The notes: a model not told the origin generated them from the sequence alone. A stretch of 64,000 nucleotides of DNA from Chitinophagales bacterium (GCA_019694975.1 JAIBAY010000001.1:192732-256731); one strand, 5' to 3'; counted from the first letter of the stretch, positions 39,912 to 49,105 are shown. A program made the numbers and translations.

Positions 39912-42542
39912 TTATCCTGTGGAAGATTGCAGTAACTCCCTTGAAATTTCTATTGCTTTATTAATTCCGGAAGGATTGGTGCCACCGGCAGTGGCAAAAA
40001 ATTTCTGGCCGCCGCCGCCGCCATCGATCTCCTTACTTACAGCCCTGATCATTTTGCCGGCATCAAGTGATTTGCCGGTTACAAGATTATCAGCAATAAT
40101 AATAACCAGGTGCGCCTTGCCTCCTGTTTCAGCAGCCAGCACCGCTACAAGATTTTCTATTTCATTGCGCAGATCATAAGCCAGTTTTTTCAATGCGTCG
40201 GCAGTGTTCAAGGTGGTTACGGCACCAATGAATTGAATATCTCCGATGTTTTCGACCTTAGATTTTAAGAACTCCTTGGCTTCCTGTACCTGCAGGGCTG
40301 TAAAGGCCTCCACTTGTTTTTTCAACTGCGCCTGTTCATCCAGCAGTTGTTGTATACCTTTCTCCACATCCTTCGCATTCCCCAACATCGAACTTATTGT
40401 TTCCAGGCGGCTGAACGCATGACGAATCATTTCTTCAGCCACTGCTCCGGTTACTGCTTCAATACGCCTGACCCCGGCGGCAACAGCTCCTTCCGCCACA
40501 ATCCTGAAGTAACCAAGCACACCGGTTGATGGAACATGCGTGCCGCCACATAACTCACGGGAAAAGTGACTGTCAAATGTTACAACGCGCACAAACTCTC
40601 CATACTTCTCGCCAAAAAGCGCCATGGCACCCGTCTTCATCGCCTCTTCCACAGGCATCACTTCCACCTCTCGCTGAATATTTTCCCTGATCTTTTCATT
40701 AACCAGTTTTTCTATGGCCTCCAGCTCTTCTTTCGACACCCTGGTAAAATGAGAAAAATCAAAACGCAGGTGGTCAGGCGCCACGAGTGATCCCTTTTGC
40801 TGAACATGACTGCCAAGTATTTTCCTCAGGGCGGCATGCAACAAGTGAGTTGCGGTATGATTATTCATTGTGTTGCCTCTTGCAACACGCTCCACTTTCG
40901 CCATTACAGGTCCTTCAAATGATGCAGGAAACCGGTTGACAAAATGAATGATCAATTCATTCTCCTTCCGGGTATCCAGCACTTCCAGCACTTCTTCGCC
41001 AAAGGTCAGTTGTCCTTTATCGCCAACCTGACCGCCACTCTCAGCATAGAAAGGTGTTCTGTCCAGCACCAGCTGAAAGACTTCTTTCTCTTTCACTTTT
41101 TGCTTCCTGTATTTGGTAACAGCAGCCGTTGCTTCCATTGTTTCATATCCAAGGAATTCAATCTTCTCCGACTTCTTTACCTCCACCCAATCGCCTGTTA
41201 CCACTTCGGCCGCTTTACGTGACCGCTTTCGTTGTTCATCGAGACTTTTGTTGAAACCCATCAGATCAACACTGATACCTTTTTCGGCGGCCAATAACTG
41301 TGTGAGGTCAATAGGAAAACCAAATGTGTCGTATAACTCGAAAGCAAATTTACCTTCCACCGCAGCGGATTCCTTCGGCAAAGCGGCCGCATACTGATCA
41401 AACCGACGGATGCCGTCTGACAATGTTTTCAGAAAGGAGGTTTCTTCTTCTTCTATCACCCTTGCCACGAATGCCTGCTGACTGATGATCTCCGGGAAAA
41501 CATCACCGAATTCCGAAGCGAGTATTTTCACCAATTCAAACAACACAGGTTCATGGATATGAAGAAAACTATAAGAATAGCGTACCGCCCTGCGTAAAAT
41601 TCTGCGGATGACATAACCGGCACCAGTATTAGAAGGTAACTGTCCATCGGCAATAGCAAAACAGATGGCACGGACATGGTCACTCATCACGCGCATCGCT
41701 ATATCCGTTTTTTCATCCGCGCCATATTTAACTGACGATTTTTGCTCGATGAAGCGGATAAGCGGCTGAAAGATATCCGTATCGTAGTTGGATTTTTTTT
41801 GTTGAATGACACGGGTTAATCTTTCAAAACCCATTCCGGTGTCGACATGCCTGGCAGGCAATGGTTGCAATGATCCGTTAGATAAACGGTTAAACTGAAT
41901 GAATACAAGGTTCCATATTTCAATCACCTGCGGGTCGCCGGCATTAACGAGTTCCTTACCATCCTTTTTTTTCCGCTCTGCATCATCACGGTTATCGAAA
42001 TGAATTTCCGAGCAAGGTCCGCACGGACCACTGTCACCCATCTCCCAAAAATTATCTTTCTTATTCCCCTGAATGATCCTGTCGGCGGCAATCCACTTTT
42101 TCCAGAACCCTGCAGCTTCCTCGTCTCTTGGCAGATTTTCTGTCGCATCACCTTCAAAGATGGTGACATACAATCTGTCTTCCGGAAGTTGATACTCCCT
42201 GGTCAGGAGTTCCCATGCCCACGCTATCGCTTCTTCCTTAAAATAGTTCCCGAAGGACCAGTTGCCCAGCATCTCGAACATGGTATGATGATAGGTATCG
42301 ATACCTACTTCCTCGAGGTCATTGTGCTTACCCGAAACACGTAAACACTTCTGTGTATCTGCAACACGTTTGGCAACTGCCGCCTTATCACCTAAAAAAA
42401 TATCCTTGAACTGATTCATCCCTGCATTGGTAAACATCAGGGTTGGATCATTCTTTATTACAATAGGCGCAGAGGGCACTATATCATGACCCCTCGCTGC
42501 AAAAAAATCAAGAAAAACGGAACGTATCTCTTTAGCGTTCAT
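39912..42542 (-). CDS. alaS: Alanyl-tRNA synthetase
   Basis: An AlaS of about 876 residues that charges tRNA-Ala. The catalytic domain opens with EIRSVFLDFFAARGHDIV and PTLMFTNAGMNQFKD. YHHTMFEMLGNWSFGNYF and GMGFERL follow. The editing domain has the zinc motif HTATHLLHAALR with SRELCGGTHV. The C-terminal DHHA1/C-Ala part ends with VKEIDGGGGGQKFFATAGGTNP in pieces. I chose the ATG at 42542, giving MNAKEIRSVF; an upstream ATG at 42563 adds seven residues. It is divergent from the M23 peptidase gene, an arrangement common in Bacteroidota. Confidence 0.97.
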   Translation of the reverse strand: MNAKEIRSVFLDFFAARGHDIVPSAPIVIKNDPTLMFTNAGMNQFKDIFLGDKAAVAKRVADTQKCLRVSGKHNDLEEVGIDTYHHTMFEMLGNWSFGNYFKEEAIAWAWELLTREYQLPEDRLYVTIFEGDATENLPRDEEAAGFWKKWIAADRIIQGNKKDNFWEMGDSGPCGPCSEIHFDNRDDAERKKKDGKELVNAGDPQVIEIWNLVFIQFNRLSNGSLQPLPARHVDTGMGFERLTRVIQQKKSNYDTDIFQPLIRFIEQKSSVKYGADEKTDIAMRVMSDHVRAICFAIADGQLPSNTGAGYVIRRILRRAVRYSYSFLHIHEPVLFELVKILASEFGDVFPEIISQQAFVARVIEEEETSFLKTLSDGIRRFDQYAAALPKESAAVEGKFAFELYDTFGFPIDLTQLLAAEKGISVDLMGFNKSLDEQRKRSRKAAEVVTGDWVEVKKSEKIEFLGYETMEATAAVTKYRKQKVKEKEVFQLVLDRTPFYAESGGQVGDKGQLTFGEEVLEVLDTRKENELIIHFVNRFPASFEGPVMAKVERVARGNTMNNHTATHLLHAALRKILGSHVQQKGSLVAPDHLRFDFSHFTRVSKEELEAIEKLVNEKIRENIQREVEVMPVEEAMKTGAMALFGEKYGEFVRVVTFDSHFSRELCGGTHVPSTGVLGYFRIVAEGAVAAGVRRIEAVTGAVAEEMIRHAFSRLETISSMLGNAKDVEKGIQQLLDEQAQLKKQVEAFTALQVQEAKEFLKSKVENIGDIQFIGAVTTLNTADALKKLAYDLRNEIENLVAVLAAETGGKAHLVIIIADNLVTGKSLDAGKMIRAVSKEIDGGGGGQKFFATAGGTNPSGINKAIEISRELLQSSTG

Positions 42543-42566
42543 CATACGATTTGTACCGGCCATACG

Positions 42567-42597
42567 TTGTTTGCGGAAATTTTATTGGTTAATTTTG
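42567..42597 (+). promoter_or_regulatory. Predicted promoter of the M23 peptidase gene
   Basis: TTG at 42567-42569, a 20-base spacer and TAATTTTG at 42590-42597 match the Bacteroidota consensus exactly. It predicts a leader of about 150 bases before the ATG at 42753. Confidence 0.55.
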
Positions 42598-42752
42598 TTC
42601 AGCGCTTGGTCGCTGTGAGCGCGTAAAATTAGCTAATAATACCTCTTCCTGCATGGCACACAACTGTGCGCCTGCCAAATTCAAGGTAGTTCATTGCAGT
42701 AAAACGGAATGGCGTGAACACGATAAGTTAAGCGGGAAAAAAGGGCAGACAG

Positions 42753-43724
42753 ATGAAAAAGGTAAAATACTATTATAATACCCAGGCACTGCGATACGAA
42801 AAGTTTGAAGAAGCTTTGCGTACAAGAATACTTCGTATTGCCGGGTTCATTTCCGCTGCGCTGGTTTTTGCCTTTATCATTGTTTACCTCGCCTATACTT
42901 ACCTTGATTCTCCCAAAGAAAAGACCCTGCGCCGTGAGTTGAGCCAGATGCAGCTTGAATACGATGTGCTGAATAAAAAACTCGATCAGATGGCGGCGGT
43001 AGTCGCTGATCTCGAAGAACGTGATGATAATATATACCGTGTAATATTTGAAGCCGAACCGATTCCTTCAAGTGTACGCCAGGCCGGGTCCGGCGGAATA
43101 AACAAATACAGGGAACTGATGAATTATGATAATGGTCAGCTGATGGCTTCAGCAGCTGAGAAACTCGATCAGATACGGCGGCAACTTTACATTCAGTCGA
43201 AATCATATGATGAGATCTCGTTGCTGATTAAAAAGAAAGAAGAAGTACTGTCTTCCATACCTGCCATACAACCCATTTCCAACAAGGAGTTATCGCATAT
43301 TGCATCGGGTTTTGGCATGCGTATAGATCCGATCTATAAAATTCCGAAGATGCATGAGGGGCTTGACTTCGCTGCACCAACCGGAACACCGATTCATGCA
43401 ACCGGCAACGGCACCGTAAGTTCCGTGGAATATGGTGACCGCGGCTATGGCAATCATGTAACCATTAACCACATGGTTGGTTATCAAACGCACTTTGCCC
43501 ATATGAGCCGTATTATTGTACGCGAAGGGCAAGCGGTGAAACGCGGCGATGTGATTGGATATGTGGGCAGCACCGGAAAGTCCACTGCTCCCCATTGCCA
43601 TTATGAGGTAATCAAGAATGGCGTTCCTATTGATCCGGTGAATTTCTTCTTTAACGATCTTACGCCTGCCGAATATGAAGAGATGCTCAAGCAGGCAGAT
43701 CTGTCGAACCAGTCCTTCGATTAG
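42753..43724 (+). CDS. M23 family peptidoglycan endopeptidase
   Basis: A 323-residue murein hydrolase-like protein anchored in the inner membrane. The N-terminal 30 residues are basic. A membrane segment follows at about 32-52 (AALVFAFIIVYLAYTYL), then a coiled coil (KTLRRELSQMQLEYDVLNKKLDQM). The C-terminal LytM domain begins GFGMRIDPIYKIPKMHEGLDFA, with zinc ligands His and Asp in MHEGLD, and ends with APHCHYEV (HxH). All catalytic residues appear present, so it is probably active rather than a scaffold. It is divergent from alaS, an arrangement often conserved in this phylum. Confidence 0.94.
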   Translation: MKKVKYYYNTQALRYEKFEEALRTRILRIAGFISAALVFAFIIVYLAYTYLDSPKEKTLRRELSQMQLEYDVLNKKLDQMAAVVADLEERDDNIYRVIFEAEPIPSSVRQAGSGGINKYRELMNYDNGQLMASAAEKLDQIRRQLYIQSKSYDEISLLIKKKEEVLSSIPAIQPISNKELSHIASGFGMRIDPIYKIPKMHEGLDFAAPTGTPIHATGNGTVSSVEYGDRGYGNHVTINHMVGYQTHFAHMSRIIVREGQAVKRGDVIGYVGSTGKSTAPHCHYEVIKNGVPIDPVNFFFNDLTPAEYEEMLKQADLSNQSFD

Positions 43725-44131
43725 AAGCTAACCCTTAACAGGCAATCAATGCGGTCATGCCGAAATTATTCCGGCATATGCAAATGAATTGAAGATTTCC
43801 TGATCCCGATCAATCGGTACAGGATGACTCCGGATATTTTGAGAGAGTTCCTGAATATTCTTTTATTTAACCAGGAATGCCATACAGACTGCGCACGGAT
43901 AGCTGAAATGTGCAGCCCTTCACTTTATTTATTGCGGTGAGTATTTTCTATGGCTGTTCCTTGCACAAGCCAACAGTGTATTTTCATACAGACAATACAC
44001 GTAATCAAAGTCTGATTTACAGCAGTTAAATTGTTTGTGAGCCGAACAGCAACAGCATCCTTATTGTATTGTTCGCTGCAGATATTGCAGCTGACACCAG
44101 ATATCTCGGATATATTTTTTGAGGTGACTGC
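43725..44131. other. Gene-poor stretch after the M23 peptidase gene
   Basis: About 400 bases with no convincing gene. At 43757-43777 the minus strand can form ATGCCGGAA-TAA-TTTCGGCAT, a 9-bp hairpin with one G-U pair, but without a T-run. A minus-strand ORF at 43925-44146 (73 codons) begins inside a terminator hairpin and is not credible. Confidence 0.35.
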
Positions 44132-44162
44132 AAAAATAAGGGGCACCGATTTTCGATGCCCC
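44132..44162 (-). terminator. Rho-independent terminator of the Lys/Ala peptide gene
   Basis: On the minus strand GGGGCATCGA and TCGGTGCCCC form a 10-bp stem (one U-G pair) with the loop AAA, followed by TTATTTTT. It begins 24 bases after the peptide stop codon. Confidence 0.92.
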
Positions 44163-44186
44163 GTTATTCAAAAAAGCTTTGCTAAA

Positions 44187-44273
44187 TTATTTTTTCTTAG
44201 CAGCTTTTTTAGCTCCTTTTTTCGGAGCTGCTTTCTTTGCAGCCTTTTTTGCTGCTTTCTTTTTTGTAGCCAT
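44187..44273 (-). CDS. Histone H1-like Lys/Ala-rich micro-protein (28 residues)
   Basis: An ATG at 44273 opens a 28-codon frame ending in TAA at 44187. The peptide starts Met-Ala-Thr-Lys-Lys-Lys and consists mainly of AAKK units, with APKKGAKK near residues 16-23 and a final KKK. It has 14 Lys, 9 Ala (one or two Pro/Gly/Thr residues otherwise) and no acidic residue. Such AKK/PKK repeats resemble the tails of eukaryotic H1 and bacterial Hc1/AlgP-type nucleoid proteins, but here nothing else is attached. A consensus promoter with a palindrome lies upstream and a strong terminator downstream, giving an isolated transcript of roughly 180 bases. DNA or RNA condensation is the likeliest role; a cationic antimicrobial peptide is the alternative. 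Confidence 0.72.
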   Translation of the reverse strand: MATKKKAAKKAAKKAAPKKGAKKAAKKK

Positions 44274-44315
44274 AGTTTAAAATTTTCATCAAAATAAGAA
44301 TGAATCGTTTCATAA

Positions 44316-44348
44316 CAAAAATATTTTTGAACATTTTTATTCACACAA
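44316..44348 (-). promoter_or_regulatory. Predicted promoter of the Lys/Ala peptide gene
   Basis: The minus strand has TTG at 44348-44346, a 22-base spacer and TATTTTTG at 44323-44316, an exact -7 match. The start of transcription would be near 44309, about 36 bases before the ATG. Confidence 0.55.
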
Positions 44349-44360
44349 CAATGTGAATAA
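44337..44360. promoter_or_regulatory. 9+9 bp palindrome overlapping the -33 element (possible operator)
   Basis: TTATTCACA, six bases, then TGTGAATAA form a perfect inverted repeat. The six-base centre contains the predicted -33 TTG of the Lys/Ala peptide promoter. This is the position and size expected of a dimeric repressor site. It has no T-run, so it is not a terminator. The binding protein is unknown. Confidence 0.5.
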
Positions 44361-45135
44361 TGCAATCAGCATCTTCATTTGCGTAATACTGTTTCGCAGA
44401 AAAAAATTTACTGATCACAAGTTCACAAAAATTATTTTTCATTTTTTCATAAGCTTCATCAAGGCATGCAGCTGAAACATGCACAGTGTAAGGGTTTCAG
44501 CAAATCATAAAAAAAATATCATGCGCCTGATTTATTGTCCGATGAAAGTCAACAGAAAAATCTGCCGAACACAAATCGCAGAAATCAATCCTGCAATCAT
44601 GCATCAGCGCATCAAAAAAAAATGAAAATATTTTTTTTCCGGAGAACACAATTATGGTCTTCAACCATCAATCAACGACCTGTATGCGCGATTCATACGA
44701 TAAAATATTTTCGCCGCAAATTGATTTTGCAGAGAGAAATCCGGCGCACGCATAATAATCCCAGGATTGAATCAAGACCATGTTGTAACCGGCAATCATA
44801 CAATCGATCATTCAATTCATGCAATACTGCATACTCATCCAATCATCTGCATGATTTGATTTTGCGGACATGCACTCTGTTCAACAGCCGCTTTGACACC
44901 ATCCAGCTGAACAATCACACGCTTATTGTCAAAACAATTATGCATGGGTATCATACATCTGTCCGCAGCATTGACGCCGCACTTGATTCTCAAAATCATG
45001 CTGCAAAGCAATGACTGCACCGGCTGCTTCTTTCTTCAGATCACAATAAACACGGAACGCTTGTACTGCTGCGGCAGGAAACTATTTATGGGGAAATATT
45101 TTACCGGGAACCGGCGTCGGGCAGCAATGCATGCA
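44361..45135. other. 775-base non-coding island
   Basis: It lies upstream of the Lys/Ala peptide gene and downstream of the hypothetical secreted protein gene. It is AT-rich with several A- or T-runs. ATCATGC occurs at 44518, 44596 and 44995, and its complement GCATGAT at 44849. TTGATTTTGC occurs at 44721-44730 and 44856-44865. A 159-codon plus frame (TTG at 44535) has an improbable Asn/Arg/His/Cys-rich composition. I see no convincing gene, tRNA or known RNA. Confidence 0.45.
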
Positions 45136-45528
45136 TTACTTCGTGCTATAATAAATCGTGAGCCCTGATGCAGCAGACTGATCCTGCAAAACCAGTTCGG
45201 CAGCGGTAAGCTTTATAATTTTCATTTGATAAACAAGGCCGGTCTGCTTGTCTTTGATTGACAGCATCCGCTGCTGTTCATCAATTTCCCAGGTGGAAGG
45301 AATGAGACCATCAGGATACATGCCCTGCACCATGGTATGATCCGGATGCAACACCATCACAAATTCTCCGGCAGCCTGATCCGTTGCGAGTGATTTTTTC
45401 ACTTCTTCCAACCGGATCATTTTCCAGTTTTTGCAAATGCGATCAGACAAAACGGAGGCTGTTGATTGTGCGAAGTCAGTAGATGGTAACAGCAGAAAAA
45501 AACAAATAATCCAGTGAATCTGCCGCAT
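45136..45528 (-). CDS. Small secreted protein, lipocalin-like, function unknown
   Basis: About 130 residues starting at the ATG at 45528, which gives a signal peptide MRQIHWIICFFLLLPSTDFA. A longer frame from 45618 adds 30 residues before the signal peptide and overlaps the hppD stop, so it is unlikely. The mature part has CKNWKMIRLEEVKKSLATDQ, then VMVLHPDHTMVQGMYPDGL, STWEIDEQQRMLSIKD, and MKIIKLTAAELVLQDQ. This W-x-strand order (a threshold comparison followed by typical 'elvl' strands) fits the lipocalin-like domains often seen in Bacteroidota. No function can be assigned. It lies downstream of hppD on the same strand. Confidence 0.7.
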   Translation of the reverse strand: MRQIHWIICFFLLLPSTDFAQSTASVLSDRICKNWKMIRLEEVKKSLATDQAAGEFVMVLHPDHTMVQGMYPDGLIPSTWEIDEQQRMLSIKDKQTGLVYQMKIIKLTAAELVLQDQSAASGLTIYYSTK

Positions 45529-45617
45529 CTTATTAACGGGGAAGAACAGCCATCCGGCATTCGGCAGATGGAGAGATGTAATTTTCACAGGTGAGTAACT
45601 GCTGCGCCGCCGGCTCA

Positions 45618-46745
45618 TTATAATGTGCCCCGCAGTTCCTGTTCACGTTCAATGGCCTCAAACAAAGCTTTGAAATTTCCCTTGCCAAAAGAATGAGCTC
45701 CCTTGCGCTGAATGATTTCATAAAACAATGTCGGCCGGTCTTCTACCGGTTTTGAAAATATCTGCAGCAGGTATCCTTCATCATCACGATCTACGAGGAT
45801 GCCCAATTCCCTTAACGGGGCGAGATCCTCATCAATATGACCAACGCGATCGAGCACAGAATCATAATAGGATGCCGGTACCTTCAGAAACTCAACACCT
45901 CGCAATTGCAGGTTGGTAACTGTTTCAATAATGTTATCGGTGGCAACGGCAATATGCTGAACACCCTGGCTGTGATAAAAGTCGAGGTACTCTTCCACCT
46001 GCGATTTCTTTTTGCCTTCTGCCGGCTCATTGATCGGAAATTTTATACGGCCATCACCACTGCTCATCACTTTACTCATCAGCGCCGAATATTCCGTGCT
46101 GATATCTTTATCGTCAAACGACAAAATGTTTTTGAATCCCATCACATCTTCATAAAACTTCACCCAGGTATTCATCTCATTCCATCCGACATTTCCAACC
46201 ATATGATCCACATACTTCAGTCCCACCGGTTCCGTCTTTCGCAGGGATTTATAAGGCTTGTAACCCGGCAGAAAAATTCCATTGTAATCCTTCCGCTCCA
46301 CAAAAATGTGAACGGTCTCTCCATACGTGTGGATGCCTGACCTGATCACCTTGCCATGTTCATCCTTCTCTTCCGCAGGTTGCATGTATGGTTTCGCACC
46401 GCGTTTCACCGTTTCTTCAAATGATTTTACGGCATCATCAACCCAAAGTGCAATAACCTTAACGCCATCCCCGTGTTTTTTCACATGTTCTGCAATGGGT
46501 GAATCCGGCATAAGCGAAGTGGTGAGAACGAGCCTGATTTTTCCCTGTTGCATGACATAGGATGCACTGTCCTTTATGCCTGTTTCCAGTCCGCAATACG
46601 CAACAGGTTCATACCCGAATGCACTTTGATAATAATGCGCGGACTGTTTTGCATTGCCTACATAAAATTCAACATAGTCGGTTCCTTTGATGGGCAGGAA
46701 ATCAGCCGTTTTTTTGGCGGGAGCGTCTTTTGCAAGTGTTTCCAT
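45618..46745 (-). CDS. hppD: 4-hydroxyphenylpyruvate dioxygenase
   Basis: A 375-residue non-haem iron enzyme that converts 4-hydroxyphenylpyruvate to homogentisate in tyrosine breakdown. The N-terminal vicinal-oxygen-chelate half has DYVEFYVGNAKQSAHYY. The C-terminal half carries the iron ligands: His in LKYVDHMVGNV, His in VQHIAVATDN, and Glu in LFYEIIQRKG. The conserved FGKGNFKALFEAIEREQ segment ends the protein. The length fits the family. Homogentisate dioxygenase and fumarylacetoacetase are not adjacent, so the rest of the pathway must lie elsewhere. Confidence 0.96.
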   Translation of the reverse strand: METLAKDAPAKKTADFLPIKGTDYVEFYVGNAKQSAHYYQSAFGYEPVAYCGLETGIKDSASYVMQQGKIRLVLTTSLMPDSPIAEHVKKHGDGVKVIALWVDDAVKSFEETVKRGAKPYMQPAEEKDEHGKVIRSGIHTYGETVHIFVERKDYNGIFLPGYKPYKSLRKTEPVGLKYVDHMVGNVGWNEMNTWVKFYEDVMGFKNILSFDDKDISTEYSALMSKVMSSGDGRIKFPINEPAEGKKKSQVEEYLDFYHSQGVQHIAVATDNIIETVTNLQLRGVEFLKVPASYYDSVLDRVGHIDEDLAPLRELGILVDRDDEGYLLQIFSKPVEDRPTLFYEIIQRKGAHSFGKGNFKALFEAIEREQELRGTL

Positions 46746-47090
46746 AGTCTAAGCGTCGTTTGGCAAGTTATGAAGTCAGTGCCACTTTTTTTGCGGCGTG
46801 CAGTTATTTAGCGGTGATGATCGGTGCATTGTAACAAGTCTGCCATCCGGGTGGATAACAGGCAACGAAAAATACAAAGAAGTTTATTTTCAAGCAATGA
46901 CTTGACTACGCCGTTGCACTTTTTACGCGGGAAGCAGGCATATCCTTCAACCGGTACTGAATAGCTAATCGGAGAAAAGCAGCATTGTGCCGGTTGGAAA
47001 GTCAAGTATTTCATTGAAAGGCATTTGAAGAGAACACATCAATCTTCGCAAGCGCTGCACGGCATGCAAGCCACATTATGATGCTGATCA
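46746..47090. other. 345-base intergenic stretch
   Basis: It lies between hppD and the CoA-transferase beta gene, both on the minus strand. It must contain the hppD promoter, but no exact TAnnTTTG box was found. No gene, RNA or clear terminator is visible. Confidence 0.35.
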
Positions 47091-47747
47091 TCAGAGTTTC
47101 ATTTCAGGAATATCACCGTCTACAATCAGTTTGCCTGCTGTTTTTGCGACAATCTCCTCCACACTGACACCGGGCGCACGTTCAATCAACTTAAACCCAG
47201 CGGGAGTGATATCAAGCACAGCAAGGTCGCTGACGATTCGCTTGACACACTTCACACCGGTCAACGGAAGTGTGCATTGGGGAAGCAGTTTTGATTCTCC
47301 TTTAGGATTTGTATGCATCATGGCCACAATAATATTTTTAGCCGCTGCCACAAGATCCATCGCACCACCCATGCCTTTCACCATTTTACCCGGAATTTTC
47401 CAGTTGGCAATATCACCTTCTTCAGAAACTTCCATAGCGCCCAGAACAGTAAGATCCACTTTTCCGGCACGGATCATTCCAAAACTCTCGGCCGAATCAA
47501 AGAAGCTCGCGCCGGGAATAACCGTTACGGTTTCTTTGCCTGCATTAATGAGATCGGGATCAATCGCTTCTTCTGTCGGATAAGGACCCATACCAAGAAT
47601 CCCGTTTTCCGATTGCAAGACGATGCTGATATCAGCGGGTACAAAGTTAGATACGAGTGTTGGAATGCCGATTCCGAGGTTCACGTAGTAGCCGTCTTTC
47701 AATTCACCTGCAATGCGTTTTGCAATTCCGTATTTATCTAAAGCCAT
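47091..47747 (-). CDS. scoB: 3-oxoacid CoA-transferase subunit B
   Basis: A 218-residue beta subunit of a two-component CoA transferase (SCOT type). The active-site glutamate is in [13 protein letters not shown]. The opening [17 protein letters not shown] and the later [18 protein letters not shown] and [22 protein letters not shown] are typical. It moves CoA between succinate and acetoacetate, or a related pair, so it serves ketone-body and amino-acid breakdown. The alpha-subunit gene is directly upstream, 113 bases away. Confidence 0.95.
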   Translation of the reverse strand: MALDKYGIAKRIAGELKDGYYVNLGIGIPTLVSNFVPADISIVLQSENGILGMGPYPTEEAIDPDLINAGKETVTVIPGASFFDSAESFGMIRAGKVDLTVLGAMEVSEEGDIANWKIPGKMVKGMGGAMDLVAAAKNIIVAMMHTNPKGESKLLPQCTLPLTGVKCVKRIVSDLAVLDITPAGFKLIERAPGVSVEEIVAKTAGKLIVDGDIPEMKL

Positions 47748-47860
47748 GATCTGATTTTTAAAACCCGTAAGCTGTTGCTGTAATTTGCTCTTTATTCATG
47801 AACCACTTATTATTCTTGTTCAATGCAAGGTCGCTGATCAATATTTTTAACGCTGCTGCC

Positions 47861-48568
47861 CTATGAACCGTGCTGTATGGCCACCGTTCTCTTTTCTATT
47901 TTCCTCATATAATTTTTACCCTGAAAAATCCGGTGCACATAAATGCCCGGAACATGAACGTGATCCGGATCTATCGCTCCGGGTTCAACCAGTTGTTCCA
48001 CTTCCACAATCGCAATATCACCTGCTTTCGCCATGGAGGTAGAAAAGTTACGGGTAGTTTTTCTGAACACGAGGTTACCCATGTAATCGCCTTTCCAGGC
48101 TTTTACGATTGCGAAGGAAGCGTGTAACGCATGTTCCATCAGGTACATCTTTCCATTGAATTCGCGCAATTCCTTTCCTTGCGCTATCTCAGTGCCAACG
48201 CCGGCAGCAGTGAAATAAGCTGGTATACCCATGCCTGCCATCTGTATGCTTGTTGCTAAAGTTCCCTGCGGCAGTAAGTCAACTTCCAGTTCACCTGCCA
48301 GCAATTGCCTTTCAAACTCAGCATTCTCTCCCACATACGAGGAAATCATTTTTTTTATCTGCCGTGTTTTCAGCAACATGCCCAGGCCAAACTGGTCGAC
48401 GCCTGCATTATTTGAGATACAGGTGAGGTCTTTACACCCTTTCCGTGCCAATGCTTCGATACAGTTTTCAGGAATGCCACACAACCCGAATCCTCCTATC
48501 ATTAATGTAGCACCATCCGGAATATCATGAATAGCTTCATCAGCGCCGGATACTCTTTTATCAATCAT
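47861..48568 (-). CDS. scoA: 3-oxoacid CoA-transferase subunit A
   Basis: A 235-residue alpha subunit of the same enzyme. Family segments are IPDGATLMIGGFGLCGIPENCI at the N-terminus (CoA site), LTCISNNAGVDQFGLGMLL, GELEVDLLPQGTLA and GIPAYFTAAGVGTEIAQGKE. It is transcribed first, followed by scoB. Together with HMG-CoA lyase at 49.9-50.8 kb this suggests acetoacetate produced from leucine and aromatic amino acids is reactivated to acetoacetyl-CoA. Which CoA donor is used cannot be told from sequence alone. Confidence 0.95.
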   Translation of the reverse strand: MIDKRVSGADEAIHDIPDGATLMIGGFGLCGIPENCIEALARKGCKDLTCISNNAGVDQFGLGMLLKTRQIKKMISSYVGENAEFERQLLAGELEVDLLPQGTLATSIQMAGMGIPAYFTAAGVGTEIAQGKELREFNGKMYLMEHALHASFAIVKAWKGDYMGNLVFRKTTRNFSTSMAKAGDIAIVEVEQLVEPGAIDPDHVHVPGIYVHRIFQGKNYMRKIEKRTVAIQHGS

Positions 48569-48694
48569 TTTTCCGTGAGTTTTGAGTGGACAAAAATAGG
48601 CATTAGGTGGTGATAAACGATGTGCAGCCGCTTATCGGCTGAATCAATGATCTGTTCATTACTGAATCAGTTTCCGTCAGTTCGATGAAGCGCT

Positions 48695-49105
48695 TCATCT
48701 TGCATGCGTACCAAGTGAATCTATACCCTCCTTTCTCATTGGCGCCTGCTTTGCCTTTGACTTTCCTTCCAGTGCAGTCAGCTGATTCACGATCTCCTGG
48801 TAAATCATTTCAAATTGTTCGGGGTGCCGGAGATAGTAATTAAAAGACTCCTCAAAGATCCTGAAGGTGGTTCCGTTTTTTTTCATCACTGTATCATACT
48901 TTGCCGCTACCAATTGATTAAGCTGCTGATTGGTCATGCCACGGCTGTTCACTGATGATTCCGCAATGTGCACATCCAACAATATGTGAATCATTTTATC
49001 TTCGGGCAAAATTCCGGAAGGAACTTTTTCAGGATGCGCAACACAGGCACTAAAGAAACATACGAGCAGTGCAGCAATAAACAGATGCCAGTTGGAATTA
49101 CGCAA
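48695..49105 (-). CDS. DUF4296 lipoprotein
   Basis: A 136-residue lipoprotein with lipobox FFSAC and a helical domain: GILPEDKMIHILLDVHIAE, NQQLNQLVAAKYDTVMKKNGT, and FRIFEESFNYYLRHPEQFEMIYQEIV in parts. The pattern of an ILxDxHIAE helix followed by FxxSxxYYxxHPE is the DUF4296 signature, found almost only in Bacteroidota. The function is unknown. It is divergent from the YggS gene, with a consensus -7 box just upstream. Confidence 0.88.
   Translation of the reverse strand: MRNSNWHLFIAALLVCFFSACVAHPEKVPSGILPEDKMIHILLDVHIAESSVNSRGMTNQQLNQLVAAKYDTVMKKNGTTFRIFEESFNYYLRHPEQFEMIYQEIVNQLTALEGKSKAKQAPMRKEGIDSLGTHAR

Noticed and set aside
43757-43777. 9-bp hairpin after the M23 peptidase gene as a terminator
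   Set aside because: No T-run follows on either strand, so it is not a rho-independent terminator.
44535-45014. 159-codon plus-strand frame in the island
   Set aside because: It starts with TTG, has an implausible composition (rich in Asn, Arg, His, Cys, Ser), no recognisable domain, no promoter box at a sensible distance and no ribosome-binding site. It reads like translated non-coding DNA.
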